Source: Microbaculum sp051390635 | GTDB taxonomy: Bacteria; Pseudomonadota; Alphaproteobacteria; Rhizobiales; Tepidamorphaceae | Length of the DNA stretch: 64,000 nt | Assembly: GCF_051390635.1 (NCBI RefSeq) | Contig: NZ_JBPODT010000001.1 | Span: 930,001-994,000, forward strand | Direction: 5' to 3' | In this document: positions 54,271 through 62,309 of the stretch, one piece after another | How positions within the stretch are numbered: the first letter of the stretch is position 1 | Layout of the letters: each line of letters starts with the position of its first letter | Translations under genes and position numbers: made by a program | Notes under the pieces: generated by a model | What the model saw: only the letters and a program-made list of their open reading frames with translations | What the model was told of the DNA's origin: nothing | Databases searched by the model: none

Positions 54271-54741
54271 TCAGACCTCGTCCTCGACGGCCTCGCCGAG
54301 GATGCGCCGCAACGCGGTGGGAATGCGCCGCGCCCGCCCCGAACGCGCCACCAGCGCGACTTGAACATCAGCCGTGACCAGCACCTCGTCGCCGCGCAGC
54401 ACCCGCTGGGCAAGCACCATCGAGGCGCCGCGCATCTCCTTGGTTCGGGTCTCCACCGTCAGGATGTCGTCGATACCGGCCGGCCGCTCGTAGGAAATCG
54501 TCATGCGGCGCACCGCGAAGGCGACCGGATCGTCGCCCTCGAACAAATCGGCGTGATCGGCGCCGGAAAGCCGCATGAAATCGGAGCGTCCGCGCTCCAT
54601 GAACCGCAGGTAGCTGGCGTGATAGACGACGCCGGAGAAGTCGGTGTCCTCGAAATAGACGCGGATCGGCAGGACGTGCCGACCGTCGACGATCCGGCCG
54701 GCGAGATCTGGCCAGGCGGTCGGCAAAGCGGCTTCAGTCAT
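54271..54741 (-). CDS. ybgC: Acyl-CoA thioesterase of the YbgC type
   Basis: 156 residues with a hotdog fold: RVYFEDTDFSGVVYHASYLR (catalytic Asp in DFSGVVYH), then RFMERGRSDFM. YbgC hydrolyses acyl-CoA or acyl-ACP and is conserved before the tol genes, though its exact role there is unclear. ATG at 54741 (MTEAALPT) is preferred over 54795. It overlaps the ruvB stop by 8 bp, suggesting a shared transcript. Confidence 0.93.
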   Translation of the reverse strand: MTEAALPTAWPDLAGRIVDGRHVLPIRVYFEDTDFSGVVYHASYLRFMERGRSDFMRLSGADHADLFEGDDPVAFAVRRMTISYERPAGIDDILTVETRTKEMRGASMVLAQRVLRGDEVLVTADVQVALVARSGRARRIPTALRRILGEAVEDEV

Positions 54742-55777
54742 TGTCGTCGCCCGTGAACAGGCCCATCTGCGGCGCGAACTCGCTGGGAGCGGCAAGCCCC
54801 AGGTGCTTGAAGGCGTGCGGCGTCAGGATGCGCCCGCGCGGGGTGCGCTGGATGAAGCCCTGCTGGATCAGGAACGGCTCGATGATCTCCTCGATGGCGT
54901 CGCGCGGCTCCGACAGCGCCGCGGCGATGGTCTCGATCCCGACCGGCCCGCCGCCGAACTTGAGCGCGATGGTGGAGAGATAGCGCCGGTCCATGGCATC
55001 GAGGCCGCGCGCGTCGACCTCGAGTTCGGCGAGCGCCTTGTCGGCGATCGCCCGGTCGATCCGGCCGCCGCCCTCCACCAGCGCGAAATCGCGCACCCGC
55101 CGCAGCAGCCGGCCCGCGACACGGGGTGTGCCGCGCGCGCGTCGGGCGATTTCGCTGGCGCCGTCGTCCGAGATCGCGACGCCCATCACCCGCGCCCCGC
55201 GCCGCACGATCTGCTCCAGCTCCGCGTCGGTGTAGAAGTTGAGCCGCACCGGAATGCCGAAGCGGTCGCGCAGGGGCGTCGTCAAAAGCCCGGTCCGCGT
55301 CGTCGCCCCGACCAGCGTGAATTTGGCGAGGTCGATTCGCACCGAGCGCGCCGCCGGCCCCTCGCCGATGATCAGGTCGAGCTGGAAATCCTCCATCGCC
55401 GGATAGAGCACCTCCTCGACCGCCGGATTGAGCCGGTGGATCTCGTCGATGAACAGGACGTCGCGCTCCTCCAAATTAGTCAGCAGCGCGGCAAGGTCGC
55501 CGGCCTTGGCGATCACCGGGCCGGAGGTGGCGCGGAAATTGACGCCGAGCTCGCGGGAAACGATCTGGGCGAGCGTCGTCTTGCCCAGCCCCGGCGGGCC
55601 GGCGAACAGCACGTGGTCGAGCGCCTCGCCGCGCGCGCGCGCCGCCTCGATGAACACGCGCAGGTTCTGCCGCGCCTGCTGCTGGCCGACGAACTCCTCC
55701 AGCCGCAACGGCCTGAGCGACGCGTTGGCGTCCTCGTCCTCCGGCGTTTCCTCGGCGGCGACAAGGCGGTCGGTCAA
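54734..55777 (-). CDS. ruvB: Holliday junction branch-migration motor RuvB
   Basis: 347 residues. AAA ATPase with Walker A GPPGLGKTTLAQ, Walker B VLFIDEIHRLNPAVEEVLYP and sensor TLVGATTRTGLLTTPLRDRFG (given in part), plus the winged-helix C-terminus (RTPRGRILTPHAFKHLGL). With RuvA it migrates Holliday junctions. Its start overlaps the ruvA stop by 4 bp (ATGA). Confidence 0.97.
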   Translation of the reverse strand: MTDRLVAAEETPEDEDANASLRPLRLEEFVGQQQARQNLRVFIEAARARGEALDHVLFAGPPGLGKTTLAQIVSRELGVNFRATSGPVIAKAGDLAALLTNLEERDVLFIDEIHRLNPAVEEVLYPAMEDFQLDLIIGEGPAARSVRIDLAKFTLVGATTRTGLLTTPLRDRFGIPVRLNFYTDAELEQIVRRGARVMGVAISDDGASEIARRARGTPRVAGRLLRRVRDFALVEGGGRIDRAIADKALAELEVDARGLDAMDRRYLSTIALKFGGGPVGIETIAAALSEPRDAIEEIIEPFLIQQGFIQRTPRGRILTPHAFKHLGLAAPSEFAPQMGLFTGDDND

Positions 55778-56388
55778 CGTGCAAGCTCCTTAAGGCCCAT
55801 CCGGATCAGCGTTTCGGCCGTGGCGTCCTCGCCGGCTTCCTTGAGCGCGGCGGCGACGGCCGCGCCGGCCTGCGCCTGAGCGTAGCCGAGATTGACGAGC
55901 GCCGACACCGCGTCGCGCGTCGGCGAGGCCGCGCGCCCTCCCGCGAGTTCGCCGGACACCCTGGCGAGCTCCATGTCGCCGCCGACCAGCGGCGACTTGT
56001 CGCGCAGCTCGGAGACGATGCGGCCGGCGACCTTCGGCCCGACGCCCGGCGCACGGGCGACCATCGCCTTGTCCTGCATGGCGATCGCGTTGCCCAGGTC
56101 CGCCGTCGACAGCGTGCCGAGGATCGCCAGCGCCACCCGCGAGCCGACACCCTGCACGCTCTGCAGCAGCCGGAACCACTCCTTCTCGGCCTCGCCGGAA
56201 AACCCGTAGAGCCGGATCGCGTCCTCGCGCACCACCGTCTCGATGAACACGACCACCGGCTCGCCCGGCCGGCCGAGCGCGGACAGCGTGCGCGCCGAAC
56301 AGGTCACATGGTAGCCGACCCCGCCGACATCGACGATCACCCAGTCGTCGCCGTAGGAATCGACGATGCCTTTGAGCTTGCCGATCAT
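55774..56388 (-). CDS. ruvA: Holliday junction DNA-binding protein RuvA
   Basis: 204 residues. The N-terminal OB-fold (MIGKLKGIVDSYGDDWVIVD, VGYHVTCS) is followed by two helix-hairpin-helix motifs (VQGVGSRVALAIL, APGVGPKVAGRIVSEL) and a C-terminal domain that touches RuvB. It tetramerises on Holliday junctions. It follows a VapBC module rather than directly following ruvC. Confidence 0.97.
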   Translation of the reverse strand: MIGKLKGIVDSYGDDWVIVDVGGVGYHVTCSARTLSALGRPGEPVVVFIETVVREDAIRLYGFSGEAEKEWFRLLQSVQGVGSRVALAILGTLSTADLGNAIAMQDKAMVARAPGVGPKVAGRIVSELRDKSPLVGGDMELARVSGELAGGRAASPTRDAVSALVNLGYAQAQAGAAVAAALKEAGEDATAETLIRMGLKELAR

Positions 56389-56401
56389 GGATATTTGCCG
56401 C

Positions 56402-56818
56402 TCATGGATGCGTGTCCGGTGTGACCAGTTTCAGCGCGGGGAAATACACCCGGTAGCGCTCGGAGTCCCGGGTCAGCAGCGCGTACCCCTGCACTTCCGC
56501 GTGCGCGCCGATATAGAAGTCCGGCAGCGGCGAACGCTTGGCGCCGCCCGACCGCCGATAGGAGAGAAACGCCCGGCCCGCGTTGAACGCGGCATCCCAC
56601 GGCAGGTCCTCGCGGCGAAAACGGTCGCGCGGCATGGCCTGGTCGAGCTGTCGCTGGGTGGCGAACATCGCTCCGAGTTCGGCATAGATGATCGGATTGA
56701 CGACGAGCTCGCCGTCTCCGGCGGCCTCGATCAGCCGGGTTCGCGACCACGCAAGCCAGGTCGGGTCGGACCCGAACACGTCGATAAGAACGTTGGTGTC
56801 TATGAGTGTATCGGTCAT
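56402..56818 (-). CDS. vapC: VapC-type PIN-domain toxin
   Basis: 138 residues. The four acidic residues of a PIN ribonuclease are present: D7 (LIDTNVLIDVF), E47 (YAELGAMF), D100 (SPLPDFYIGAHA) and D118 (LLTRDSERY). VapC toxins cleave RNA (often initiator tRNA or rRNA) when the antitoxin is lost. It overlaps the antitoxin gene by 4 bp and lies between ruvC and ruvA. Confidence 0.92.
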   Translation of the reverse strand: MTDTLIDTNVLIDVFGSDPTWLAWSRTRLIEAAGDGELVVNPIIYAELGAMFATQRQLDQAMPRDRFRREDLPWDAAFNAGRAFLSYRRSGGAKRSPLPDFYIGAHAEVQGYALLTRDSERYRVYFPALKLVTPDTHP

Positions 56819-57051
56819 TCGCCGCGGATCAGATCCATGAACGCGTCGGTCGTCATGCCGAGATCGACGATGCCCGTGACGCTGTCGAGATAGTCGGCGA
56901 ACGCGTCCGGCTCGTGTCCGCCGGCGGTCGCCTTGCGGACGATCAGCTCGCCGTCCCGCTCGGCGAAATCCACCTCGCTTCCCGGCCGGATATCCGTCCG
57001 CTTCCGGAAATGCTGGGGGATCGTAACCTGGCCCTTGGATGTCACGCGCAT
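56815..57051 (-). CDS. vapB: AbrB/SpoVT-type antitoxin of the VapB kind
   Basis: 78 residues. The N-terminal swapped-hairpin DNA-binding domain is readable as MRVTSKGQVTIPQHFRKR with IRPGSEVDFAERDGELIVRK, and the C-terminal helices (ADYLDSVTGIVDLGMTTDAF) would bind the toxin. It represses its own promoter through the palindrome directly upstream. The stop overlaps vapC. Confidence 0.92.
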   Translation of the reverse strand: MRVTSKGQVTIPQHFRKRTDIRPGSEVDFAERDGELIVRKATAGGHEPDAFADYLDSVTGIVDLGMTTDAFMDLIRGE

Positions 57052-57052
57052 C

Positions 57053-57075
57053 GGTAATACCTCTGCGGTATTACC
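57053..57075 (-). promoter_or_regulatory. VapBC operator palindrome GGTAATACC-N5-GGTATTACC
   Basis: A perfect 9-bp inverted repeat with a 5-bp spacer ends two bases upstream of the vapB ATG. Its position suits autoregulation by VapB or VapBC. Confidence 0.85.
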
Positions 57076-57107
57076 TACCCGACAGACGTGAACAAGTCAA
57101 GAACATC

Positions 57108-57614
57108 TCACTCCGCCGCAGCCAGCACGCGCGAGGCGCGGTGGTGGGCGTGGGTGATGGCGATGGCCAGCGCGTCGGCGGCGTCGTCCGAATCGACCTT
57201 CGCCTTCGGCAGCAGCACCGAGACCATCATGCGTATCTGCTTCTTGTCGCCATGGCCGGCGCCGACCACGGTCTTCTTGACGAGATTCGGCGCGTATTCG
57301 GCGACCTTCAGACCACGGGACGCCGGCACCAGCAGCGCGATCCCGCGCGCCTGACCGAGCTTCAGGGTGGCGGTCGGGTTTTGATTGACGAAAGTGTGCT
57401 CGACGGCGGCCTCGTGCGGCGCCTGGGTGTCGAGCACGCCGCAAAGCCCCACGTGCAGCTCCACAAGCCGCTCGGCGAGGCTCAGCTTGTCGGTGGAGGT
57501 GACGGTGCCCGCACCGACGAACGACAGCGACGTGCCGGCCATATCGATCACGCCCCAGCCGGTGCGCCTGAGGCCCGGGTCGATGCCCAGTATCCGAATC
57601 GCCTGCCGTCTCAT
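57108..57614 (-). CDS. ruvC: Holliday junction resolvase RuvC
   Basis: 168 residues. Catalytic acids are visible in ILGIDPGLRRTGWGVI (D12), AAVEHTFVNQNPTATLKLG and DSDDAADALAIAITHAH. It cuts Holliday junctions brought by RuvAB. ATG at 57614 starts MRRQAIRILG; the upstream 54 codons of open frame are not family-like. Its usual partner genes ruvA and ruvB are displaced by the vapBC module, 57 bp from the vapB start. Confidence 0.95.
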   Translation of the reverse strand: MRRQAIRILGIDPGLRRTGWGVIDMAGTSLSFVGAGTVTSTDKLSLAERLVELHVGLCGVLDTQAPHEAAVEHTFVNQNPTATLKLGQARGIALLVPASRGLKVAEYAPNLVKKTVVGAGHGDKKQIRMMVSVLLPKAKVDSDDAADALAIAITHAHHRASRVLAAAE

Positions 57615-57761
57615 GGGATTGGTGTAGCCGCTGGAAGGCGCCGTGCCTAGCAACCAGCGCCCCCGGCACTGGCCCCCCGGATCACCGGGGGCGACTTGCC
57701 CCGAACGGTTCGAACCCGCTACCAATCTCCCAAATCGACCAACCGGCCTTCTGCAACGCCC

Positions 57762-58505
57762 ATGACCTTCGATCAATCGCTTATCGCCGTGCTCGTCGCG
57801 GCGCTGGTCGCCGGGCTCGTGCGCGGCTTCTCCGGCTTCGGTGCCGCGCTGATCTTCATGCCGGTCGCCTCCGCCGCGATCGATCCGAGGCTCGCCGCGG
57901 CCAGCTTCCTGATCTTCGACGCGGTTCTGACACTGCCGCTGCTGTGGGGCGCGGTCCGGTCCTGCCAGTGGAACACGGTGCTGCCCGTCGGCGTCAGCGC
58001 CATGGCGACGGTCCCCTTCGGCGCGGCGATCCTCGCCAATGCGGATCCGGTCACCTTGCGCTGGGGGCTGTCGATGCTGGTGCTGCTCCTGCTGGCGCTG
58101 CTCGCCTCGGGACTGCGCTATGCCCGCGCACCGAGCCGGCTCGCCTCCGTCGGCATCGGCGGGGTCGCGGGCGTGCTCAACGGCATCGGCCAGGTCTCCG
58201 GCCCGCCGGTCATCGCCTTCTGGATCGCGGGGCCCTTTCCGCCGCCGATCATCCGCGCCAACCTGATAGCGTTCTTCTCCATCGCCAGCATGTCGAGCTT
58301 CGTCGCCTACGCCTGGAACGGCTTCTTCACGATGGAGACGCTGACGGTAATCGCGGTCTTCGCGCCGGTCTACGCGCTGGCGCTGTTTCTCGGCGCCCGC
58401 CTGTTCGGCAAGGCGCCGGAGCGCTACTACCGCCGCATCGCCTACGCGGTGATCGCGCTGGCCGCGATCACCAGCCTCCCGGCCCTCGACGGGCTGCTGC
58501 GCTAG
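57762..58505 (+). CDS. TauE/SafE-family permease
   Basis: 247 residues, about eight transmembrane helices. Signature segments are LVRGFSGFGAALIFMPVASA near the N-terminus and GVLNGIGQVSGPPVIAFWIA in the middle. The family exports sulfite, sulfoacetate or other organosulfonates; the substrate here is unknown. The ATG at 57762 begins the first helix. It is divergent from ruvC and faces the YebC gene. Confidence 0.87.
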   Translation: MTFDQSLIAVLVAALVAGLVRGFSGFGAALIFMPVASAAIDPRLAAASFLIFDAVLTLPLLWGAVRSCQWNTVLPVGVSAMATVPFGAAILANADPVTLRWGLSMLVLLLLALLASGLRYARAPSRLASVGIGGVAGVLNGIGQVSGPPVIAFWIAGPFPPPIIRANLIAFFSIASMSSFVAYAWNGFFTMETLTVIAVFAPVYALALFLGARLFGKAPERYYRRIAYAVIALAAITSLPALDGLLR

Positions 58506-58592
58506 GCTGCCCGCCCGGGTTCGCCGTCGATATCAGGAGGGTTCCGGGTGTCCGGGCCGCGACGATCCGATCGTCCCGGCAAGGGAGGTCGC

Positions 58593-59342
58593 TCAGGCCG
58601 CCGTCAGGCGTTCCAGCACCTCGTCGGAGATCTCGAAGTTCGAATAGACGTTCTGCACGTCGTCGTCGTCCTCGAGCGCGGCGATCAGCTTCATCAGCGA
58701 TTCCGCCTTGCCCTCGTCGACCTGCGTCGCCGTCTGCGGCTTCCACACCGGGTTCACCGAGTCCGCCTCGCCGAGGCTGGCTTCAAGCGCCGAGGACACC
58801 TCGCCGAGATCCTCGAAGGCACAGAGGATGATGTGGCCGTTGGTGTCGCTCTGCACGTCCTGCGCGCCGGACTCGATCGCCGCTTCCAGCACCGTGTCCG
58901 CGTCGCCGGCCTCGGGCTTGTAGACGATCTCGCCGACCCGATCGAACATGAACGACACGGAGCCGGTTTCTCCGAGCGCCCCGCCGGCCTTGGTGAAGAT
59001 CGAACGCACGGCGCCGGCGGTGCGGTTGCGGTTGTCGGTCAGCGCCTCGACGATGACGGCGACGCCGCCCGGCCCGTAGCCCTCGTAGCGGATTTCCTCG
59101 TAGGTATCCGCGTCGCCGCCTGCCGCCTTCTTGATCGCGCGCTCGATATTGTCCTTCGGCATCGACTGCGACTTGGCGTTCTGCACGGCCAGCCGCAGGC
59201 GGGGATTCATCGTCGGGTCGGGCAGGCCCATCTTGGCCGCGACCGTGATTTCCTTGGCGAGTTTGGAAAAGAGCTTCGACCGGACCGCGTCCTGGCGGCC
59301 CTTGCGATGCATGATGTTCTTAAACTGGGAGTGTCCTGCCAT
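58593..59342 (-). CDS. YebC/TACO1-family transcriptional or translational regulator
   Basis: 249 residues, the family length. The N-terminus is MAGHSQFKNIMHRKGRQDAV, with KLFSKLAKEITVAAK, YEGYGPGGVAVIVEALTDN and a final EDDDDVQNVYSNFEIS. YebC-family members act as DNA-binding regulators or help ribosomes at polyproline stalls, depending on subfamily. ATG at 59342 follows GAGG. Often near ruvC in proteobacteria, as here. Confidence 0.95.
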   Translation of the reverse strand: MAGHSQFKNIMHRKGRQDAVRSKLFSKLAKEITVAAKMGLPDPTMNPRLRLAVQNAKSQSMPKDNIERAIKKAAGGDADTYEEIRYEGYGPGGVAVIVEALTDNRNRTAGAVRSIFTKAGGALGETGSVSFMFDRVGEIVYKPEAGDADTVLEAAIESGAQDVQSDTNGHIILCAFEDLGEVSSALEASLGEADSVNPVWKPQTATQVDEGKAESLMKLIAALEDDDDVQNVYSNFEISDEVLERLTAA

Positions 59343-59503
59343 GGCATGCCTCGATTGCGTTAGAACCGCGGCCGCAACAGTCGGGGGGAAACGCCGTTTT
59401 CGCCACGCCCGATTCACCACGCCCGACCAAGCCGGCGGCCGCGCAGTTCGCCCGCTTATAGGGCGGGTCCGGTCGAAAATCCACTGGCCCGCGAGAAGCC
59501 GGT

Positions 59504-60319
59504 CTACCAGTCCGGCAGAGTCTCCGACAGATGGCCGCCGAGCCGCACCGGGGCGACCCGCCGGGCCAGGCCGGTCGAATCGTCGGTCTCCACCAGCACG
59601 CCCGACAGCGAAGCGTCGCCCAGCGCCGGCTCGAAGCGCCCGGAGGGGATCTTGGTCAGGAAGCGCCTGAGCGGCTCCTCCTTGTCCATGCCGATCACCG
59701 AGTCGTAGTCGCCGCACATGCCGACGTCGGTCATGTAGGCGGTGCCCTCCGCCAGCACCATGTGGTCGGCGGTCGGCACATGGGTGTGGGTGCCAACGAC
59801 AAGGCTCGCCCGCCCGTCCAGGAAATGACCCATCGCCTGCTTCTCGCTCGTCGCCTCGGCATGGAAGTCGACGACGATCGCGTCCGCCCCGCCGCCGAGC
59901 GGGCAGGCCTCCAGCTCCCGCGACAGCGCCGCGAAGGGATCCTCGAGCATGTTCATGAAGACGAGGCCCATGGCGTTGATCACGAGCACCCGCGCGCCGT
60001 TGCGCGCCTCGTAGAGCCCGGCGCCGCGCCCGGGCGTGCCTGCCGGGAAGTTGATCGGCCGCAGCAGGGTCGGCGTGCGCTCGATGAAGACGAGCGCCTC
60101 GCGCTGGTCCCAGACGTGGTTGCCGGTGGTGACGACGTCCGCGCCGGCGTCGATCAGCTCGCCGTGGATCGCCTCGGTGATGCCGAAGCCCCCCGCCGAA
60201 TTCTCGCCGTTGACGACCACGAAGTCGGCGTCGAGCCGGCTCCTCAGCTCGGGCAGCCGGTCCACGACGATCTCCCGGCCGGAGCGGCCGACCACGTCAC
60301 CAAGAAAGAGCAGCCGCAC
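59504..60319 (-). CDS. YmdB-like metallophosphoesterase (TIGR00282 type)
   Basis: 271 residues. The metal site is readable: LFLGDVVGRSGRE (Asp), VVNGENSAGGFGI (Asn/Glu), TTGNHVWDQREA (Asn-His), IVVDFHAEATSEKQAMG and VGTHTHVPTAD. Bacillus YmdB is a phosphodiesterase affecting development; in alphaproteobacteria the role is unknown. GTG at 60319 is chosen because GGAGG precedes it; an in-frame TTG at 60331 overlaps that ribosome-binding site. The start lies inside the end of the cyclo-ligase gene. Confidence 0.9.
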   Translation of the reverse strand: MRLLFLGDVVGRSGREIVVDRLPELRSRLDADFVVVNGENSAGGFGITEAIHGELIDAGADVVTTGNHVWDQREALVFIERTPTLLRPINFPAGTPGRGAGLYEARNGARVLVINAMGLVFMNMLEDPFAALSRELEACPLGGGADAIVVDFHAEATSEKQAMGHFLDGRASLVVGTHTHVPTADHMVLAEGTAYMTDVGMCGDYDSVIGMDKEEPLRRFLTKIPSGRFEPALGDASLSGVLVETDDSTGLARRVAPVRLGGHLSETLPDW

Positions 60320-60905
60320 GGGCACCTCCAATGCATGTCGTCAGGCCCCGTTCGGTCAGAACGAAGTCCACAGGTTGATCGTATCGGTCGCGCGGCACCA
60401 GGCCCACCTCCTGGATGGCGAAGGCAAGCCCGATCGCCGCGATCTTGCGCTCCGCCCGCGCGATCGCCAGCGAGCGGTCGTAGAACCCGCCGCCGTAGCC
60501 GACCCGGTAGCCGAACCGGTCGAAGGCGAGCAGCGGCACGAGGAACACCCGCGGATGCGCCTGGGGCGCCGAGGCCAGCGGCTCGCGGATGCCGAAATGG
60601 CCCTTGCCCGTCCTGTCGCCGGGCCGCCAGCGGCGGAACACCAGCGGCCGCGCCCGGCCGACGACGACGGGCAGCGCCAGCCGGCAGCCCCGGCGCGCGA
60701 GCGCCATGATCAGCGGCTGGGTGTCGAGCTCGTCGCCGAAGGTGGAAAAGCACGAGACCGTGCCGCGCCCGGCCAGCGCGGCAATATCCGCCGCCCGGCC
60801 GGCGACGGCCTCGGCCGCCGCCCGACGGTCCGCGCCGGACACGCGCCGGCGCGCGGCGCGCGCCAGCGTCCGCATGCGGGCCTTTTGGGCTGTTCGGTCG
60901 GTCAT
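60297..60905 (-). CDS. 5-formyltetrahydrofolate cyclo-ligase
   Basis: 202 residues. Basic N-terminus (AQKARMRTLARAARRRVSG), then FSTFGDELDTQPLI and the family motif LVPLLAFDRFGYRVGYGGGFYDRSL (given in part). It converts 5-formyl-THF to 5,10-methenyl-THF with ATP. It lies immediately downstream of the 6S RNA gene, an arrangement found throughout proteobacteria. ATG at 60905 is the closest fit; one at 60926 is also in frame. Confidence 0.93.
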   Translation of the reverse strand: MTDRTAQKARMRTLARAARRRVSGADRRAAAEAVAGRAADIAALAGRGTVSCFSTFGDELDTQPLIMALARRGCRLALPVVVGRARPLVFRRWRPGDRTGKGHFGIREPLASAPQAHPRVFLVPLLAFDRFGYRVGYGGGFYDRSLAIARAERKIAAIGLAFAIQEVGLVPRDRYDQPVDFVLTERGLTTCIGGARAAALSW

Positions 60906-60960
60906 GCGGGGATCCGGGGATGACACGGGACGGGAAACGGTGGGATGGCGAAGCCGCCGC

Positions 60961-61101
60961 GGCCGGTGGAGAGCAGCGATCCCGGGAACCTACATACGTA
61001 GGTGGGCGCCGTATGAAAGAGCCCACGGGCTCAACCAGGGACAGCTCCCAAGGAGATCGATAAGGCCCCGGGGAATTGAGTCTCCTGTCGCACCGGGCAG
61101 C
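60961..61101 (-). ncRNA. ssrS: 6S RNA (ssrS)
   Basis: No ORF of merit lies between zapA and the cyclo-ligase gene, where 6S RNA is encoded in proteobacteria. On the minus strand the ends pair (CCGGTG near 61091-61096 with CACCGG near 60963-60968, then GGAGA with TCTCC and ATTCC with GGGAT). Internally there is a hairpin GAGCCC-GT-GGGCTC. About 140 nt. 6S RNA binds RNA polymerase sigma-70 holoenzyme. Ends are approximate. Confidence 0.68.
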
Positions 61102-61183
61102 CTCGCCATGTCGAATGTAGCTATCGTGGCGGGCGCTCGCCAGTGGAAAGGATGCGGATTTCGCGACGTGCCGCGTCCGCCCC

Positions 61184-61564
61184 TCATTCGCCCGGCTGTT
61201 CCGCCCCCGCCCCGTTCAGCGCGGCGGCGAGACTTTCGATACGGGCGGACGCCTGGTCGAGCATTTCCGCGATCGAGTCCTGCGCCGAGGACACCTTGTC
61301 GAGCACCGCGCTGCGGGATTCCTTGAGGCCCTCGACCTCCGATTCGAGCGCTTTCAGCCGGCGGCGCGAATCGGCGAGCTCGTCGCCGAGTTCCATCGCC
61401 GCCATCAACATCAGCCGCATGTCGCCGACCTCGCCGAAACTGGCCTTGTAGGCCTCGATGCGACGATCGATGTCCTGCGCGAGTTGGCTCAGGATTTGCT
61501 CCTGGCCCTCGTCGCATCCCATCCGGTAGACACGGCCGTTTATCGAGACCGTCACCTGGGGCAT
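61184..61564 (-). CDS. zapA: Cell-division protein ZapA
   Basis: 126 residues. Short beta-strand start QVTVSINGRVYRMGCDEGQE with the ZapA core LAQDIDRRIEAYKASFG, then a long coiled coil ending in Ala-rich sequence. ZapA crosslinks FtsZ filaments. It is followed downstream by 6S RNA and the cyclo-ligase gene, and lies 58 bp after the DUF4164 gene. Confidence 0.93.
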   Translation of the reverse strand: MPQVTVSINGRVYRMGCDEGQEQILSQLAQDIDRRIEAYKASFGEVGDMRLMLMAAMELGDELADSRRRLKALESEVEGLKESRSAVLDKVSSAQDSIAEMLDQASARIESLAAALNGAGAEQPGE

Positions 61565-61622
61565 GGTACCCGCTCCGCCGTTCTCCCCCAGCCCGGCGAT
61601 TCGAAAGCCAGCAAATCCACGC

Positions 61623-61910
61623 TCAGCCGCCCTGCTCGCTGTCGAGCAGGCCGCGAATGGAGCTGATAGCCGAATCCAGTCTCTGCGAGACGCTCTTCGA
61701 TACCGATTCGAGCTGCGCCGACCGCGCCTGCGCCGTATCGAGCTCCTGGGCCAGCTGCGACCGGTCGTCGCTCAGGGTCCGGATCTCCGACTGCAGGGCG
61801 GTTACGCTACGATCCATCGCCTGGCGGCGGCGAACGGCCGCTTCCAATGCGTCGAGTGCGCCGACAAACCGCCTTTGCGCGCGCTCTACAGGACTCGAAT
61901 CGACATTCAT
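61623..61910 (-). CDS. DUF4164-family coiled-coil protein
   Basis: 95 residues, almost all coiled coil (AQRRFVGALDALEAAVRRRQ, SEIRTLSDDRSQLAQELDTA). The family is recognised in Hyphomicrobiales between tkt and zapA and has no known function; association with zapA suggests an envelope or division role, which is inference. ATG at 61910 (MNVDSSPVE) follows GGGGAGG; a longer frame to 61976 was not used. Confidence 0.82.
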   Translation of the reverse strand: MNVDSSPVERAQRRFVGALDALEAAVRRRQAMDRSVTALQSEIRTLSDDRSQLAQELDTAQARSAQLESVSKSVSQRLDSAISSIRGLLDSEQGG

Positions 61911-62309
61911 AGACCCGCCTCCCCGACCGTCGGCCACTGGCGCCAATCGCAAACCCGACACGAAAAAGGCCGCCATCGCTGTCGCGTCAGACGAAAGGAA
62001 AATATAAAGGCCAACGGATTAGCCGTGAGAGATTAGGCATCGCTGCAAGCTGCGGTCAACCGCCCATCGCCGCATACCGGACCGCCTGTCGGCCGCCCCG
62101 CACCGTGCCGGCCGCACGCCTGCGTATACGTCGCAAACCCTTTGATCCGGCCCCTCAATTGACTCGCCCCGGCGAGGTGGTATTGATCGGCCCGCTTCGC
62201 GGGGACAGGCGCTGAAGGTCGGGGAATTCGGGTGGTGCCGTGACGACACGGACCGTTCGGTTTTCCCGCCGCCAACGAACCCCGCATCCACGGTGACCAT
62301 CGGAATTAA
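61911..62309. other. Divergent intergenic region between DUF4164 and transketolase
   Basis: These 399 bp should hold promoters for both genes. One GACTC (GANTC) site is at 62161. I see no clear hairpin terminator, riboswitch or TTAA-N7-TTAA site. Confidence 0.5.
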
